Shown here in pieces: positions 23,852 through 37,049 of a DNA stretch of 57,100 nucleotides. This stretch comes from Phoronis australis (Eukaryota > Phoronida > Phoronidae). The stretch's first letter is position 1, and the number at the start of each line of letters is the position of its first letter. Under the pieces are notes generated by a model that saw only the letters and a list, made by a program, of their open reading frames with translations, had not been told where the DNA came from and did no database searches. The DNA is taken from positions 732,437 to 789,536 of the forward strand of contig NMRA01000088.1 of NCBI GenBank assembly GCA_002633005.1, read 5' to 3'. Both the position numbers and the translations under genes were made by a program.

Positions 23852-23979
23852 CTTCAATAACGCTAGGACCTGGCTAAAAAGCAAGACTTCGCGAGATTAC
23901 GTGAGATATTGCCGTGCATTTTAAATGAGAACAAGTGACTAGGTTTTAGTTAGGCCGTAGGTCCTAGCGTCTACTGAAC
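23852..23979 (+). mobile_element. Short MITE family D, copy 1
   Basis: The left end TTCAATAACGCTAGGACC and right end GGTCCTAGCGTCTACTGAAC are inverted repeats. The core CAAGACTTCGCGAGATTACG is shared with copy 2 at 36911..37049. There is no coding capacity. Confidence 0.8.
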
Positions 23980-26900
23980 GCAGGCCTGCATTGCAGTGCT
24001 AAGTAGGCCAATCGAGATCGCAAACTTCAAGGGAACGGCTGTGAATCTTTCTGTTCGAACAGCCACAGAATTCCCTTCGGCCCATGAGGTTATGGTGTGT
24101 AATTAGCAGTGCCAATTCGCTGTATTAAAAACAAAGGGTTCCACTCCAAACAGATGAGCCAAAACAAAGGTTTTCAAAGATGGAACGAAATGTATGTGCA
24201 AGGAGTTAAGGGATCACCGCAGCCAAGTGGAAGGTTGACCTGTATTGTCAAAACTGATGACAAGTGACATTGTCACTTACAATGCCATGAATGATCTGCG
24301 TGTAGGGGAAAATCATTTTATTGTGGTACGGAAAAGATTGTGACACTCTTGATACATGGTTTATAACTAGTATTTATAATACCGATGGGAATAGTCCCTT
24401 TAAAGTTGTGAATGTAATGTAACGAGATGGGACGTGTAGGCCTGCCTGCTCCAATGACCAGTGTTGATTTGGATTGGCGTTTGTCTGAAGAAATAATTCC
24501 AAGTTCAGATAATAATACTTCTATATATCACGACTGAATAAAGGCCGGGAGGGAAATCACAGACAGTATCTCTGGAGTATTTTATCGATTTAAAAATCGT
24601 TTCAAGCTTGTTTTATTTGTTTAAAGTGTCAAAGTTCCACTTCTAATTCTCCAAAAGCGCGCCTGATACGATCTAAAATGTTTCAAAAGTAAAGAAAATC
24701 GAGTAAATCATTGAACATTTAGAGACATGTTATAGTTTCGTCCAACAAGCAAAACAGTAACAGATTTACAAAAGCATGCTTGGATATTATGTTCTGCGCT
24801 TTTTACTACTTCTGTATATCTGGAACCCCTTTTTAATTTTAATTTTGCGTCTAATTTTAAGAGCTGTGGTAATATCTAATGTCATTTTGTCATTCTGAGA
24901 AAAATGAACTGATAAGAAATCCCTCTGTCACAATTTCTCTTGGAGACATCCCCGGGTCAAGGACCCACACGTGATTAGGTGTGGATGCAGGAACTCAATA
25001 GGTCATTATTCTCCCTTATCCGCTCTTGCATCCAATCGCTGTAGTTGTCCGTTGCTATGGAGACGAAACAATACCCTGGATTAAGTCGTCAGCAACCAGT
25101 ATCTTACTTCTGCATGGGATTTCTATTTGATGGTCCTCCGTGATGAGATGAATAAAGGTCGAGCACACATTCTGAGATATTGGTCACGCCTTCCACCCCC
25201 GCTCAACAAACAAATGTTGATCCCCGGGTTATCTCTCGGGGAAACCGTATCTCCCTTTAGAGTTTAGGAACTTCATTTCATGGCGTCAGTGAACATTTTT
25301 TCTCCAAATCAATCTTAATTACAGATTTCGCGGCCAGTCAACGGCAAAAAACGTAATATAGCTGATTGCTTATTTTGAAACTTGATAACTTCTCCCGCTT
25401 CGTCGGGTGGATATGGCTATTATTTGACTTGCATATCATTCATTATACTTATAATTATAGAAACTGTCCGACCTACTTAAGGAGTAAAGTCAACCTTTTT
25501 GTTTTAAATAAACATACAAATCCCGATTATATTAGAGATATATGTCACTCAGTGGTTTAATAAGTGAATAACAGGTGAATAGTAATTAGAATTACTTATT
25601 AATTATGCATGCAACAATGGTGAAGTGACATGGTTGGCGTAGCAGTCATTTCCCCCGCGTCTTGTGTCTGCATTCACGTCTTCCATTGAGCAATGAGCAA
25701 GCATGACAACCGACGTGCTATTGAACACAGGCTGTGATCAATCTCGAGAATGAAAGGTCCCTTGGTGAAAAATATAAGAAATTCTAAAAGGGTCACAAAA
25801 ACTATATGAAAATGCATCAGTTACGCCAATTAAAATTATTGAGCATTTATGTGAAATGAAAGGAGATGTTTTCTGGCCATTTTGGCTGAAATCTACGCTT
25901 TGAGACAAATTGTATTCCATACAGAAAACCAGTGATCCTGGCAGAAAGTTGTGAACATAGCCCAATAAGCATTGGGGCTATCACTGGTTGCGAGCTGCAG
26001 GTTCTCCTTTACAGGAATCCATGGGGTGCACTGCAAGCTGGGCAATGTGTCGTGATAAACTTTAGGGACTTTTTAGCGGAATGTTTTTTTTTCTGCGGGA
26101 ACAGCCATGTGTCAACGACGACAAAACGTGGCGCATTGTTACAATTCGACGGCGTTAAAACAGTTTACTTGTACCCGTTCGTGTCAAATTTCAAAATGTC
26201 TTATGGTACTGGGTCAACGAAAGGTTACTTGTGTGGCAAATATTAATCTTGTACACCTAAAAATCGTTTCATAACTTTTTGGTGACGGTTTGGGGCCCCA
26301 GAACGCGCGTGGCCCCACGAGCCCAGAATGCCGTGGGGTACATAACACTGGCTTATAAAATTTACTACCAAACTCCCTACGATAATTACGACAAACTGTT
26401 ACAGCAATGATGATTGTGTAAAATCAATAAGTGATCGCTAAATATGGATAAAAATGCATATTGATTTGGACGGCAATGCTCAACTGTCAAAACCCCGATC
26501 CCTGCGTTATTTTCATCAGACCGTTAAAAAGTTGACAAGCATTTACACATTTCCTTTAACATTCGCAAAAATGTACACGAAGATTCAGTTGTGCACCAGT
26601 TTTCAACAATCACCTAACGTTTACAATATGCATTCCTCTGTCGCGGAGACGGCGCGTTAGAAACGCGAATTCAACGCTTGCACACCTGTCCGAGGGCGAA
26701 TCAGAGGAGAAAATGTCACGCCTAATTCGCAATGGATCCAAGCCGAAACAAAAAGAACGTAAAGGCACATTTGTTAGCTTTGCAGACCCGTCACCGAATT
26801 GTACCTTCTAGTATTCGTTGTACAATCAGGGTTGAGCTCCATACATGTACGCGCAAGAACCTGGCAAAGGCAGCTAATCACGCGCCTCGTTTGCAATACA

Positions 26901-29900
26901 GGGGCGATGTTACCCATCATCTGATTTACGTAATGATTAATAAAACAAAATAAACAATATATCAAAAAACAGTTGCCTGCAAATAATGGGTTGATTACAG
27001 ATGCACTGGCAAAACTATGGTCACTTGCTTGTTCAGTGTTTTGTTCTAAATATGCAAATTATGCAGGTCAACTGTCCAAAATTAATCGTGACATTGTCGT
27101 AAGAAAACATAACTATCAACGGACGTTTTAACATATGGTCAGAAATAAGTAAATAGCGTTGGCTATAGAACTGGATTTGACTAATTCTAAAACTATCAAA
27201 AAAGTCGCATTTCCGTGGACTTTGGAAGATGCACATATCCGATCTGGAAAGCTCGCTCGGTGAGCGTTTGCTGCTGCAAAGATAGTCGATTCATTATCTG
27301 GGAGAATAAGCGATGCTAAATGCTCTCGTTTGTCGTGTAAATGTTTAATTGTAACATGTATTCCGAAAATGAGCTAACACCTCTGGCGGGCAAACTCCTT
27401 CAGAATTCACCCTCGCCAATATGGTTGGAGTGCAATCTTCTTGAGAAAAGAGTTAGCGTTCTTTGCTCGTCAATACCTCAGTACCAAATCAATAGTACAA
27501 ACCACCCAAGGTTTAAAGCATATCCAATATTCAAGCACCGGCTACAAATTAAAATTATTTATCGCAACGCCAGGACGAATTCACAGAGATGTCAGTGCTC
27601 CAAGAAGTACACCACACGGAGGGAACACGATAATTCAAATGTCACCCCCAGCAGTGGAATGTGTAGTGGTTGGTGGTGGACACATCGGGTGAAATTCGGT
27701 TTCTCAAATATGTTTTTAACTTTTTGAAGCAGTCATAATCAAAGTTGTCTTCGTCTCCATTCTTCACTTCGTTCATTTATTCCCAGTTACGAAATTCTGC
27801 GTGATCACGTGCATGTTTTCAGCGGGAACTTATGGGCAAAACCCTTCACGGGTGACCATATTCTGGAATTCATGAAAAACGTATGTTTCAAGATTATTTT
27901 TTCAATGCCTATAAAATGCACAAGGATGAAGATGCAAATATCAATTTAACTTGTTTCGTGAATATTCATGCGCTCAATTACAAAGCTTGCGCATTCAAAC
28001 TAGACTTTGGTTTTGGAACACCCTGTATAGTCGTTGCGTAATACTAATTTCTCAGTTTGAATAGTGTTTGAAAAGCAACGTGACATGCTATCCAAAACTG
28101 CCAACTAGTGCAACAGCCATAGACATAACCTTCAAACTAACTATTCTGCATGTTGAAACAATGAACTGCGCGTTCAGGTTTCCTCAAACCTCAAATATTT
28201 ATCTACCTGCTGTCATTAAGGTATTACTCTCGTTTCGACTTTCTCGCCACACAAAGGTAAATACAAGCGTGGCCGATCGATAGAATGGAATGTACGCCAT
28301 GCGAACATGCCGGTTTCCTTATGTCAGAACCCTAAATTACACAACACATTTTTGCTCGATGTCCTTTAAAAATTAATTCAACCCACAAGAACCGGTTTCT
28401 CCTCTACTGAAACTCTTACAGCATTGTCCTGAGGCGCCTCAATGTCTTCATAACTTGGAAGTTTTTTAATTCAATAACTGACAGCAAAAATGATGCTCCG
28501 TTTTTTTAGACATTCTATAAGGGGGAAAGACTTAAGAATTGAACACTTTTACGCTCACCTGCGCGTGATTAAAATGTCGTTCCAGGCATGCGTAAGACAA
28601 ACCGTAAAATGTTTGAAATTACACATTAGTGAGTGGTCTGGGGACATTGAGACATACACTGTAAACAAAGCAACGTTTGGTTCTGAAACACGTTGAACTT
28701 TCAACAAACTAAAACAAAACAAAAAATGTTTGAGCTGGTTCAATACCGTGTCAAAATAACGGCCATGAGCTTCGCCCACGACATAGGACAATCGTGGAAA
28801 ACTAGATGTGTTAACTCGCTTTGTCTAAAACTTCGAATTGTTTCCCCTAACCAACGCAAAATCAAAACTCGTCATAGTGAAAACAGACGTGTTCCAACGT
28901 AATAGCAACACCAGTTATGCACTGTTTGCGACACGTAATTTCGCCTTAAGTACTGCCGTAAGAAAAAACGTTACGATACCCTTCGTCACATTGTGCAAAC
29001 AATCACATAAGCAATACTATAACCCTCACCCTGCCACCAAACATCAACACTGCGTTTGCACGACATGTGAAATGGAGTGAAATTTTGGGACAAGTCCAGA
29101 AGAAAAAGCTGACCAGAAGGACACGCTTTAGTATTGCCGCAGTGCATAGAGTGTCTCTTATTTCTATCCGTTGCCTGATCCCTTCTGGTCATGGTGTTTG
29201 GGGATGGTTTTTTAAAACATTATTTCGATTTATGTTATGGAGTGGAACATTTCGTTCTGATGTTTTTACGGGGAGTTGGTCTTCTTAATTACACATTATT
29301 AAGGAATGTGTTCAATGGTTGCTTTAACGGAACGGTCCTAACTTGATTTATTCCAGTTTGAAGTTTGCAATGTCTCCTTGGCCATTCCACATACAACTCT
29401 TTAGTGTTGGAGAGCACAAAAGCGTCTCTTAATTGACCCAATTTCTCATTCTGACAGACTGCCTGAGTTGACAGGGACGAAACGCAATTTCTTTCATTCG
29501 CGGGCATCTTGAAACGTTGGGTATTTTTGTACAAAAAGTTTTGAATATTCCACCGCACAAATGTGGCAATTTGACTGCAAGATTGTCGCAACGTATTTAA
29601 AAAATAAACGCTGGAAATATTCTACTGCATCAAATCAATACAAGAATGCCGAACGCAGTCCACCAAATACCTTATCGCTATTTAGCGGTATCTGAAATGG
29701 GTCTTTAATTCAATCCTTGATCAGGTATTATCAAATTTGATCTGTTGGTTTTACCCCAATATTTCGCATGCACCTGAATGCAGAAATGGACGTATAGTTT
29801 CACCAACTCGTGCATTGGCCATGCCCTCTCATGCAGCTTTCTTCCTTTCCCGCCACGAGGAATTGGCCAATCTGTTCGATTGTGGAGAAACGAACCTTGC

Positions 29901-30857
29901 CACTTTCGCGCCATTTGTAACTGTGGTTACCACGCACGCGCACAGATATTAGTTCCACCTTGCATACGATTCAACTTATTTACAAAGCGTAGGTGGGCGC
30001 AAAGTCGAAATATCTCGCGCCTGAAATAACATCCACTCATTTCAGCTATGCAAGGCGGTCTTTCAACGAAATAAGCACGAATATTTATTCTTATTTCATC
30101 TTCAGTCAACTCAACTGACGACCAACCATATATGTTCCGTGAGTCCTGTGGTCGTCACACAGCCTTTAGAAAACTATCTGGTCCTCCAGTACTCCATATT
30201 TGCATTCGTGTGATGCGCTGTAGATTGTTTCAACCACCACATGTAAAGTTTGTTTACAGGAAAATGGACGCTTTAAAAATAAAAGACACAAGCTAGGAAT
30301 CTAGATACGAAAATGTAGTCTACGCGCAATGGTTTTGTTAAGACGAAAGCGAGAAACCACTGAAATCGATTGCAAATGTTTAGCAGTAACGTCGCATTTT
30401 GTAACACGTGTATTTTATTATGGAGTTTGGTATCCGGAACTATGGAAAGTGTTCAAACATCAATCAAGGCATTGTGCCTGTTAGGTCGTACAAATATTGT
30501 TGCACGTGCGTCTACAATCCCCCTTGTTGTTATTTTAACTCGAACTCAAGGTAAACTACTTTCTGGCTTGACTAGAGCAGATCTCTCTAATTACGTATCA
30601 CTAGGGCTGGTATCATTAATTATATCCCGGATAGAAATGTGCCGTCGCTAATTGCTCTTGAAAACTAACGCGTCTGAACCCCAAAACGTTATCTTACATC
30701 GTCATCAAATGAACACTTAGCAGCAAACAGTACAAACCATCTTTAGACATGCACTATGTAGCACATATCGGTAACCAATGAAAAAGTGAAACAGACAGTC
30801 ACGCGCATGAACTTAGAATCATTTGCCAGAACCACTGAATCAACCTCTCGAACCATA

Positions 30858-31028
30858 TATCATTCGTACGAACCACAACCTCATACATACGAACAAAAAC
30901 AATACACACGAACCCATAAATAAAAAGCTCGAATATTTCGTCACCGAAGCACATGCAGAATTGAAGTTCTGACTGCGGTTCGTATGCATAACTTTTGTTT
31001 GTACGTATGGTGTGGTTCATACGTACAA
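30858..31028. repeat. Fold-back element with ~50-base inverted arms
   Basis: The left arm (from ATTCGTACGAACCACAACC) and the inverse of the right arm (GTACGTATGAACCACACC...) match, including the ATACGAACAAAAACAA-type segment, around a spacer of about 65 bases. The transcript of either strand could form a long hairpin. The left arm has further CGAAC repeats before it. Confidence 0.7.
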
Positions 31029-31564
31029 CTCCAAGGTTTTTTAGAAGGATTCCCGCAATTCCGACGTGCCATCCGAAGTTCGTGCGTACGATTGGCTGTT
31101 GACCATGATGGCGGTGAAGAATGACGTTGATTAGTTGAAAAAGGGGCCAAATGAGATCCAAACACCTACTTCAGACTTCCAAGAACAGAATACGTTTAAC
31201 TGAACTCATAAAAATTAACGCAGTTTCGTTCCATCTCCATCACAATTCACAATGCCAGTATTCTATACCCTGGCACGTAAACTCGATAGTGCCTCAGTGT
31301 AACCGTGAGATCAAAACGGGTCGTTGTTACAAAAACCCCCATGGCCTCGGGTCGTTCAATGTTTATCTATTTGCATTCCAGTATCTAACGATAGGAAGCT
31401 TGTCTCTATAGGCCTGAGCCGATCTGTAGAATGCCCTGACAGTCTAAGATTAAGACATCAGACGGCAGCAACCAACGCCGGTCATGAACGAAATCACATG
31501 TGGCTAATCCCATCGGTTAAAACCGGTAGCTGGCAACACGCTGCTGTCTGCACCATGACACACG

Positions 31565-31633
31565 TACTCTCTTAAGACAAGACAATAAACACTGCACAAT
31601 ACAATATAATACAATGCAATGCAATGCATTATA
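31565..31633 (+). repeat. CAATA/CAATG simple repeat tract
   Basis: Repeated ACAATA and GCAAT units (AATACAATATAATACAATGC followed by AATGCAATGC). Low-complexity sequence just inside the ligand intron donor. Confidence 0.7.
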
Positions 31634-31857
31634 CCACACCACAACCCTGCCAAAGACGAGCAATAGGTGCTATCTATGCAAAAAGCGCTTCTTTTTGTCT
31701 GTCTTCGCCATCAGAAGCCTACAAGACCACCAAATACATTGTACGTTCACCTTAAAGACAATACAATACCGCGACGGACATCTCATGCTGACCACTTAGG
31801 CGTTGTTCATTCAATGACCATCGAAGCAATAAATCAATGGCTTAAAATATTACTCAC

Positions 31858-32176
31858 CTGTGAAATAATTAAAATTTTTAGCAACGTACTCCTCGCCACT
31901 GTATAGCTCACGAAAACGTCTGTTTGTTTCTTCAATACTCTTTTTATACATCCTAATCATCCGCCGCTTTTCCTCTATGGTCATGTTAACTGCTTTTATT
32001 TTGGGTACTCCTTTCAATCCCAGTTTTCGTAATATATCCTTCTTTATGGCCTCGATCCTCGCCTGTTTGCCTTTCTTTGGGCGATTTTTTCCTTGCCTCC
32101 GTGTCGGTTTGGCACTTATTAGCAACATGGACATAGCAACCACTGTTAGAAATAGTACTAGTCGCTCTAAGTTCAT
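31858..32176 (-). CDS. TGF-beta superfamily ligand, exon 1 (signal peptide and prodomain start)
   Basis: This exon encodes residues 1-106 plus one base of codon 107. Residues 1-22 (MNLERLVLFL... to LLISA) form a hydrophobic signal peptide with likely cleavage before KPTRR. The next stretch is basic, then RIEAIKKDILRKLGL (40-54) matches the amphipathic first helix that forms the latency straitjacket in TGF-beta and myostatin prodomains. N64-M-T is a predicted N-glycosylation site. The ATG at 32174..32176 has A at -3. It is the first ATG downstream of the predicted TATA-directed start and is in frame with a signal peptide. The exon ends TTCACAG|GTGAGTA. Joined to exon 2 it gives 395 residues, close to the 375-430 typical of myostatin/activin-size ligands. 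Confidence 0.93.
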
Positions 32177-32218
32177 CTTTTTACACGTGTAGACGTAGTA
32201 ATCCTTCAGGATATTTGT
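32177..32218 (-). promoter_or_regulatory. Predicted short 5' UTR and transcription start
   Basis: An initiator-like TCACAAAT has its A at 32218, 33 bases downstream of the TATA box start. That would give a 5' UTR of about 42 bases without an upstream ATG. Confidence 0.4.
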
Positions 32219-32242
32219 GATTAAACCGCATACTTATCCTCC

Positions 32243-32251
32243 CTTTATATA
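32243..32251 (-). promoter_or_regulatory. TATA box of the TGF-beta ligand gene
   Basis: TATATAAAG on the minus strand, followed by GGGAGG, lies about 70 bases upstream of the ATG. It is a close match to the TATAWAAR consensus at a workable distance from an initiator-like site. Confidence 0.6.
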
Positions 32252-32259
32252 CCTTTAAG

Positions 32260-35200
32260 TATATTTGCTCATATGCTGGGATCCTACCATTATTTGTTAT
32301 GAGGGGTGTGGAAGCTGTTGACATAATCACTATAGCAGATGGCACATGCCAATGTCCAATCAAATGCTCTTGCTGTGTTGTGGGGCGTGTCTGTCGCAAA
32401 TCTTAAAATCACACAGAGGACGAAGAGCCGTCCCGATGCCTGTTCAGTTCAATGACGGGGCATCCCGGACGTGACAACACACCTATAAATAGAAAAATAC
32501 GTGTTCAAAGTAAGTAAGGATGGGTTTGAGGGAACTGATAGCGTACTATCGTTTCAAGATATCTCTCACCGCGTGTTGCTATAAAGAATTATTTTTTCTG
32601 TTTAAAAATTGCATGTCGTGATTTTATGCATGTCGAAAAGCATTAATAATCCTATTACCAACAAAAAGTGAATTTCGGCGCATTGCGTCATCCATGGCGT
32701 CATCCGGTCCATCTAGTCAATCGTTTATTTAAAGCGGATCCGCAATTCTTCACGTGCGTGCGGGTGTTCGTGACCAAACTGCACGAGCTCGCGGACACTA
32801 ATTGACTGCCCGGATGTCTGCTTTCTCTTGTCGACGTGAAGTTGGACGCGTTTAATGCCAAAACACAAACGCATTTGTGTTAATTTAGATAAGTTCAACA
32901 AATGTAGCTTTTATGGTCCAAAAACGTCAGCGAGTATCATTTCCGCAAACCGTGGCCTAAATGAACTCCTCCTGCGGTATTCTGCAGTTGCTGATTGTTT
33001 AAAGAGAATTGTGTGCACGTAGACAATCGCTCTTAAACTTCTTCGTTAACATCGCACTTTTCACCTAGTTGTGCTTAGCAACAGCAGTCAAAAATGTGCT
33101 CATTGAGAATTCCACTTAGTTTATCATGGAGTAAAAATAATGGCCATTCACGCTATGGGTCACCGTTGAGTACTGTTTCAGTAAACAAATGTGCTCTAGT
33201 TTCCTTTGTTTTAAAATGAATTTTGTCATTGTTTATGGCAGGCCTAAACGTATTCTTTGAAACTACGATAGATAATGGCAGAGGTTCATCGGTGTTCTTA
33301 GAATTCTTCAGTCGTCAGTTTACTTGTGTTCAAACTTGTGAGCAATCTAAATTAGTCATTTTGAAGAGATGCCTTCTTTTACAGGACATGTATGGACCAT
33401 GTGCCATGCGGTGACAAAATATAAATATGACATTTTTGTGAATAAAATCAAGAGATAACTGCTTGTGTGAAATTACACTAGGTTCATATTTATCTGCTGG
33501 CAGAAAACAGAATAATAACTTGCGGAAGCAGTTGTGGCTCTCAGTTGTGCATTGTGATTCTGTCTGGTACTAGGTCTACAAGTTACAGTTAGTTATAGTT
33601 TAAAGAGGATTATTCCTTTCAGTTCTGTATCTTCGAAGCTGTCCATTCCATTTGTTTTGTTCCAATAGACTTTGCACATGACAATTTCGAACTGTTGCGC
33701 AACATCGGTGCTTTGGGTGTGCATCTGAGACCGCCAAACTTTACTAAGACTCGATTAAAAAATTGTCCGATAGTGTGGCGCGCTTCAAAGGAACTACAAA
33801 TTTTACGCGTCAATTTCGAATCGACCTCGAGGAATAGCAGTTACTGTACTCGCGAACCCTGGCGATGGTAACAACAAAGTTGAACTCAAAACACACATGT
33901 ACCTGCAAGCAACCAATTAATATTTATATGATGATTCATGATATCTCTGTCGCTTCTTAACACGCCGCTTTACACTGACCTGTAGTGTTTTAATTCAATA
34001 TTAATTTCATTTAATTACGAGGGGCAGGCTAGTGTTATGCTTCTGTTAGAAAAACTAAGTTTTTAAGTATGAAACGGCGAGTATAGTAAGCCAACGATGG
34101 AACTAGGGACATATTTCAGGGTAGAAAGTCTCAACCGGCAGACGAGGGTTATGAGAATGGAAACGTGCTCCTAACAAAAGCTGAATGTTCATTTATGATC
34201 CCGAGTTTATGATGTGCACAAGCGACCCACATGACTGGTGTGCTTGATAAACTTGCCTGCGACTTACACTGATCCATCCATGAAGGTGACCATTGTGACA
34301 AGGCTGTGGATCGTATTCGCGACATATGGTTGCTGTTACGGATAGTCCAGATCACATGCCAATCGCACGACCGGTTGCGATCTAGCGTGCGACCTCGCGT
34401 TCGACTTTGGATAAACGGGTTATGGGATCTTGTGCACTTCTTTCAGCCAACCCAAAAAGTTTCCCATGACTGGTCGATTATTATACGTTTTACAAGGAGA
34501 CGTTATTGATATAAATTTCGAAGTTGTCAAATTAGCTCCTTATAACCTTGACCTTTAAATTATATGTTATTTTATGAATTTCTGCGTAGAAATGAAATTG
34601 TGTTCGATCAGTCTTCCAAAGGAAAGGCTAGCTTTGAGCACATTCGCAAAAAACGAAATTCCTTGTGGAAAATACAACAGCCAACTAAAACAAAAACTTT
34701 CATACCTGCGTTTGCGTTTATACACGACCAGCAGTTCCAGGAAAAATAAGATAAAGGAGGTATCGCTTAGCATGAGAGAACTTGAATAAATTACAAATGG
34801 TGCTATCAAGATCCTATACAATAAATTGTAAATATTGTGCGATAATGCAACGGTTATAAACATTCCAATGGCTGATAGTCTGCCAAAAACGTATATAGGC
34901 GTATATCAGGTATGAGCTGATAAACTACCTATTCTCCTTTTCAGAATAGTACATGCTTTACAAATACATAATTACTTGGGGATAAAACAGAAAACAAAGG
35001 ATCATTAGTTGTATTAGCGTATTATTATCACTTGCAGATGAAAGAGTCGTTCGTGATTGCTACAAATACCTCGAAGCATGATGAGCGGTGAGTGTCGATG
35101 ACAAGAAATAACTCGAAAATGGTAATTACTGAACGTAAAGCAGCGCACAAAAAGAAATGTGGAACTTTTATAAATGCGGGTACTGCTGATACACCGAAGC

Positions 35201-35902
35201 AAGGCTGCGAAAAGCAAGTCTTCGTTGCAAGAATATAAACAAACCGTTATCGTTTTTAAAGTTCGCCGCACACCATTCGAAGCCACTCGTCTCAAGTCAT
35301 ATGCAGACTAGTCGCCGACTTTCCCGAGTAGTGACTGGATACCACTAACTGCATGACAATTCTCAACTAATATTACAAATGTAGTCTCGTGACTCACATG
35401 TTGATCTTTTTGGTGAGATAAAATTGCACCACGTTAGTGAAAATGAGTCGAGTCATAAACCTCAGTGCATTGCACGACACGACTCCCCTCAACCTTTGAG
35501 TAGCGTTGTATAGCATGCGGCGAGCTGAACACCAAATATCTTAATAGAATCGAATTCATCAGATCGCAAACAGATTTCACCGGCGAAAATCCTTAGGTGT
35601 GCCTATGCCACTATAACGTGATATATACTGTACATTCGTGCTTAATCTCAATTAGAATGTACCTTTTGTATAAAACTACCGTCAGAAATCGTGGGAGTCT
35701 AATTCTGGTACTCAAATGGTAAAGTGGACATTACAAATGTGTTTGTACACATATTTGATTACCTTTAGCGCGTGATCTGGCGATATGCATTTGACCACAA
35801 AGCGACAGTTGTTAACATTAATATTAAAAGTTGGGGGGTTAAGAGATGGTACGTTTTATTTTATTAGTCGAAAAAGAGAAGAAACATGACAATCACTGCG
35901 TA
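32260..35902. other. Upstream flank of the ligand gene, no gene seen
   Basis: AT-rich sequence with no recognised coding exon or repeat partner. It is the likely place for proximal regulatory sequence of the ligand gene. Frames at 33223, 34564 and 35014 are unrecognised. Confidence 0.35.
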
Positions 35903-36309
35903 CTGGGCCCGGTCTCCAATCTTTTTACTCGAAATGGAACTCGAAATTAGGTTTGGCATTTTCTACTCTACTTTTGGGCGAACTCAAGATAAGTGTCTAT
36001 TATTCTATGCTCGAGTACACAATAACTTACGTAGATAATTTATTGCCCTTAGTTCACAGTTTGTAAACCCAATATTAAAGCAATAAGTTCGAGTTTGAAC
36101 TCGAAATTTCGAGTTTTTGCTCGCGTTTGTAGCACGAATATAAGGGTCTTCAAGGGCAAACTTGAACTAGAAACTCCTATGCATAAACTATAATGTATTC
36201 GAGCACAGTCTGATAGCCAATTATCTTAAGTTCGCACAAAAGGAGCAGAGAAATTGCCAAAAATAGTTTCGAGTTCGTTTCGAGTACAAAGATTAGAGAC
36301 CGGGCCCAG
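35903..36309 (+). mobile_element. MITE family E with ~85-base TIRs (407 bp)
   Basis: It starts CTGGGCCCGGTCTCCAATCT and the inverse of its end starts CTGGGCCCGGTCTCTAATCT. The match continues through CTCGAAA, TTTTGG and GCGAACT for about 85 bases. The centre is itself palindromic (CTCGAAATTTCGAG). A diverged relative lies at 40204..40470. There is no coding capacity. Confidence 0.85.
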
Positions 36310-36910
36310 ATGAATGAACGTTGCGCGAATGTAGTTTAATCCATTTCTATGTTAGCACAGCTTTTAGAATTGAGAAAAATCGCGTGCCAGCAATACGGTT
36401 TTATCATCCAAACAAGAATTGTTTGTTCAGAACTGACGGGCACAACCCGTGTCCAGTCAGTGTTTCATTTGGAGTGAATTTTGAAACAACGTTTGCAAAG
36501 TAGCGAAAAAATTTTCGGTGGCACTGTGCAGATGGACTGCAGCCGCGGCCAATTTGTACTCCTAGAAATTAAATTTTGGGGAGTTAGCCAGATTTGGCGG
36601 CAGTTTTGAGGTATTCGTAGCGAAAAGATTCAGTAAATCTGGTTTGCTTGCTTGTTAAAAAGTGAACAAGAAAAGTCCAGTAGTTCGACTGTAGATTCAC
36701 TTTTCTTCAAATAGCGGTTCCCTGCACGGCAGCAGTGAGTTGAGGAACTTGTTCCGATTTCAGGTAGCCCTCAGACAATTCAGAAATCACAGCACTTTTG
36801 GACCAGTAAAGTTACTTTCGAAACCTATTATTGGCTCGTAGAAGTTGTGGTTTGCCGACGAAATTTGTCAGTTTCGTGTTTCATTGCCGCTTTTTTAAAG
36901 CCTGCCTCCC

Positions 36911-37049
36911 GTTCAGTAACGCTAGGACCTCGCTAAAAAGCAAGACTTCGCGAGATTACGTGAGATATTGTCGTGTATTTCAAATGAGAACACGTGACCT
37001 TGACTAGATTTTAGCTAGGTCTTAGCGTAGGTCCTAGCGTCTACTGAAC
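36911..37049 (+). mobile_element. Short MITE family D, copy 2
   Basis: The left end GTTCAGTAACGCTAGGACCT and right end AGGTCCTAGCGTCTACTGAAC are inverted. The body is closely matched by 23852..23979. CCTGCC/CGCCTG sequence at the flanks is also shared with copy 1, so the true ends may be a few bases wider. Confidence 0.82.

Larger units (their letters stand above)
12689..31857 (-). other. 19.2-kb phase-1 intron of the TGF-beta ligand gene
   Basis: The donor CAG|GTGAGTA (minus strand, 31857 downward) and acceptor TTTCAG (12689) flank the intron. One nucleotide from exon 1 and two from exon 2 make an Asp codon, so no further exon is needed. I saw no additional coding exon with TGF-beta similarity inside. 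The intron holds a degenerate GAT-rich tract (17180..17283), repeat copies of families G, D and C, a fold-back element (30858..31028), an AT/CAAT-rich tract near 31565, and an unrecognised ORF with a mitochondrial-presequence-like start at 20548. An intron this long in a developmental signalling gene could hold enhancers, but none can be identified here. Confidence 0.85.

Noticed and set aside
30370-30651. 93-codon hydrophobic frame in the ligand intron
   Set aside because: No conserved motif or partner exon. Its composition is compatible with chance.
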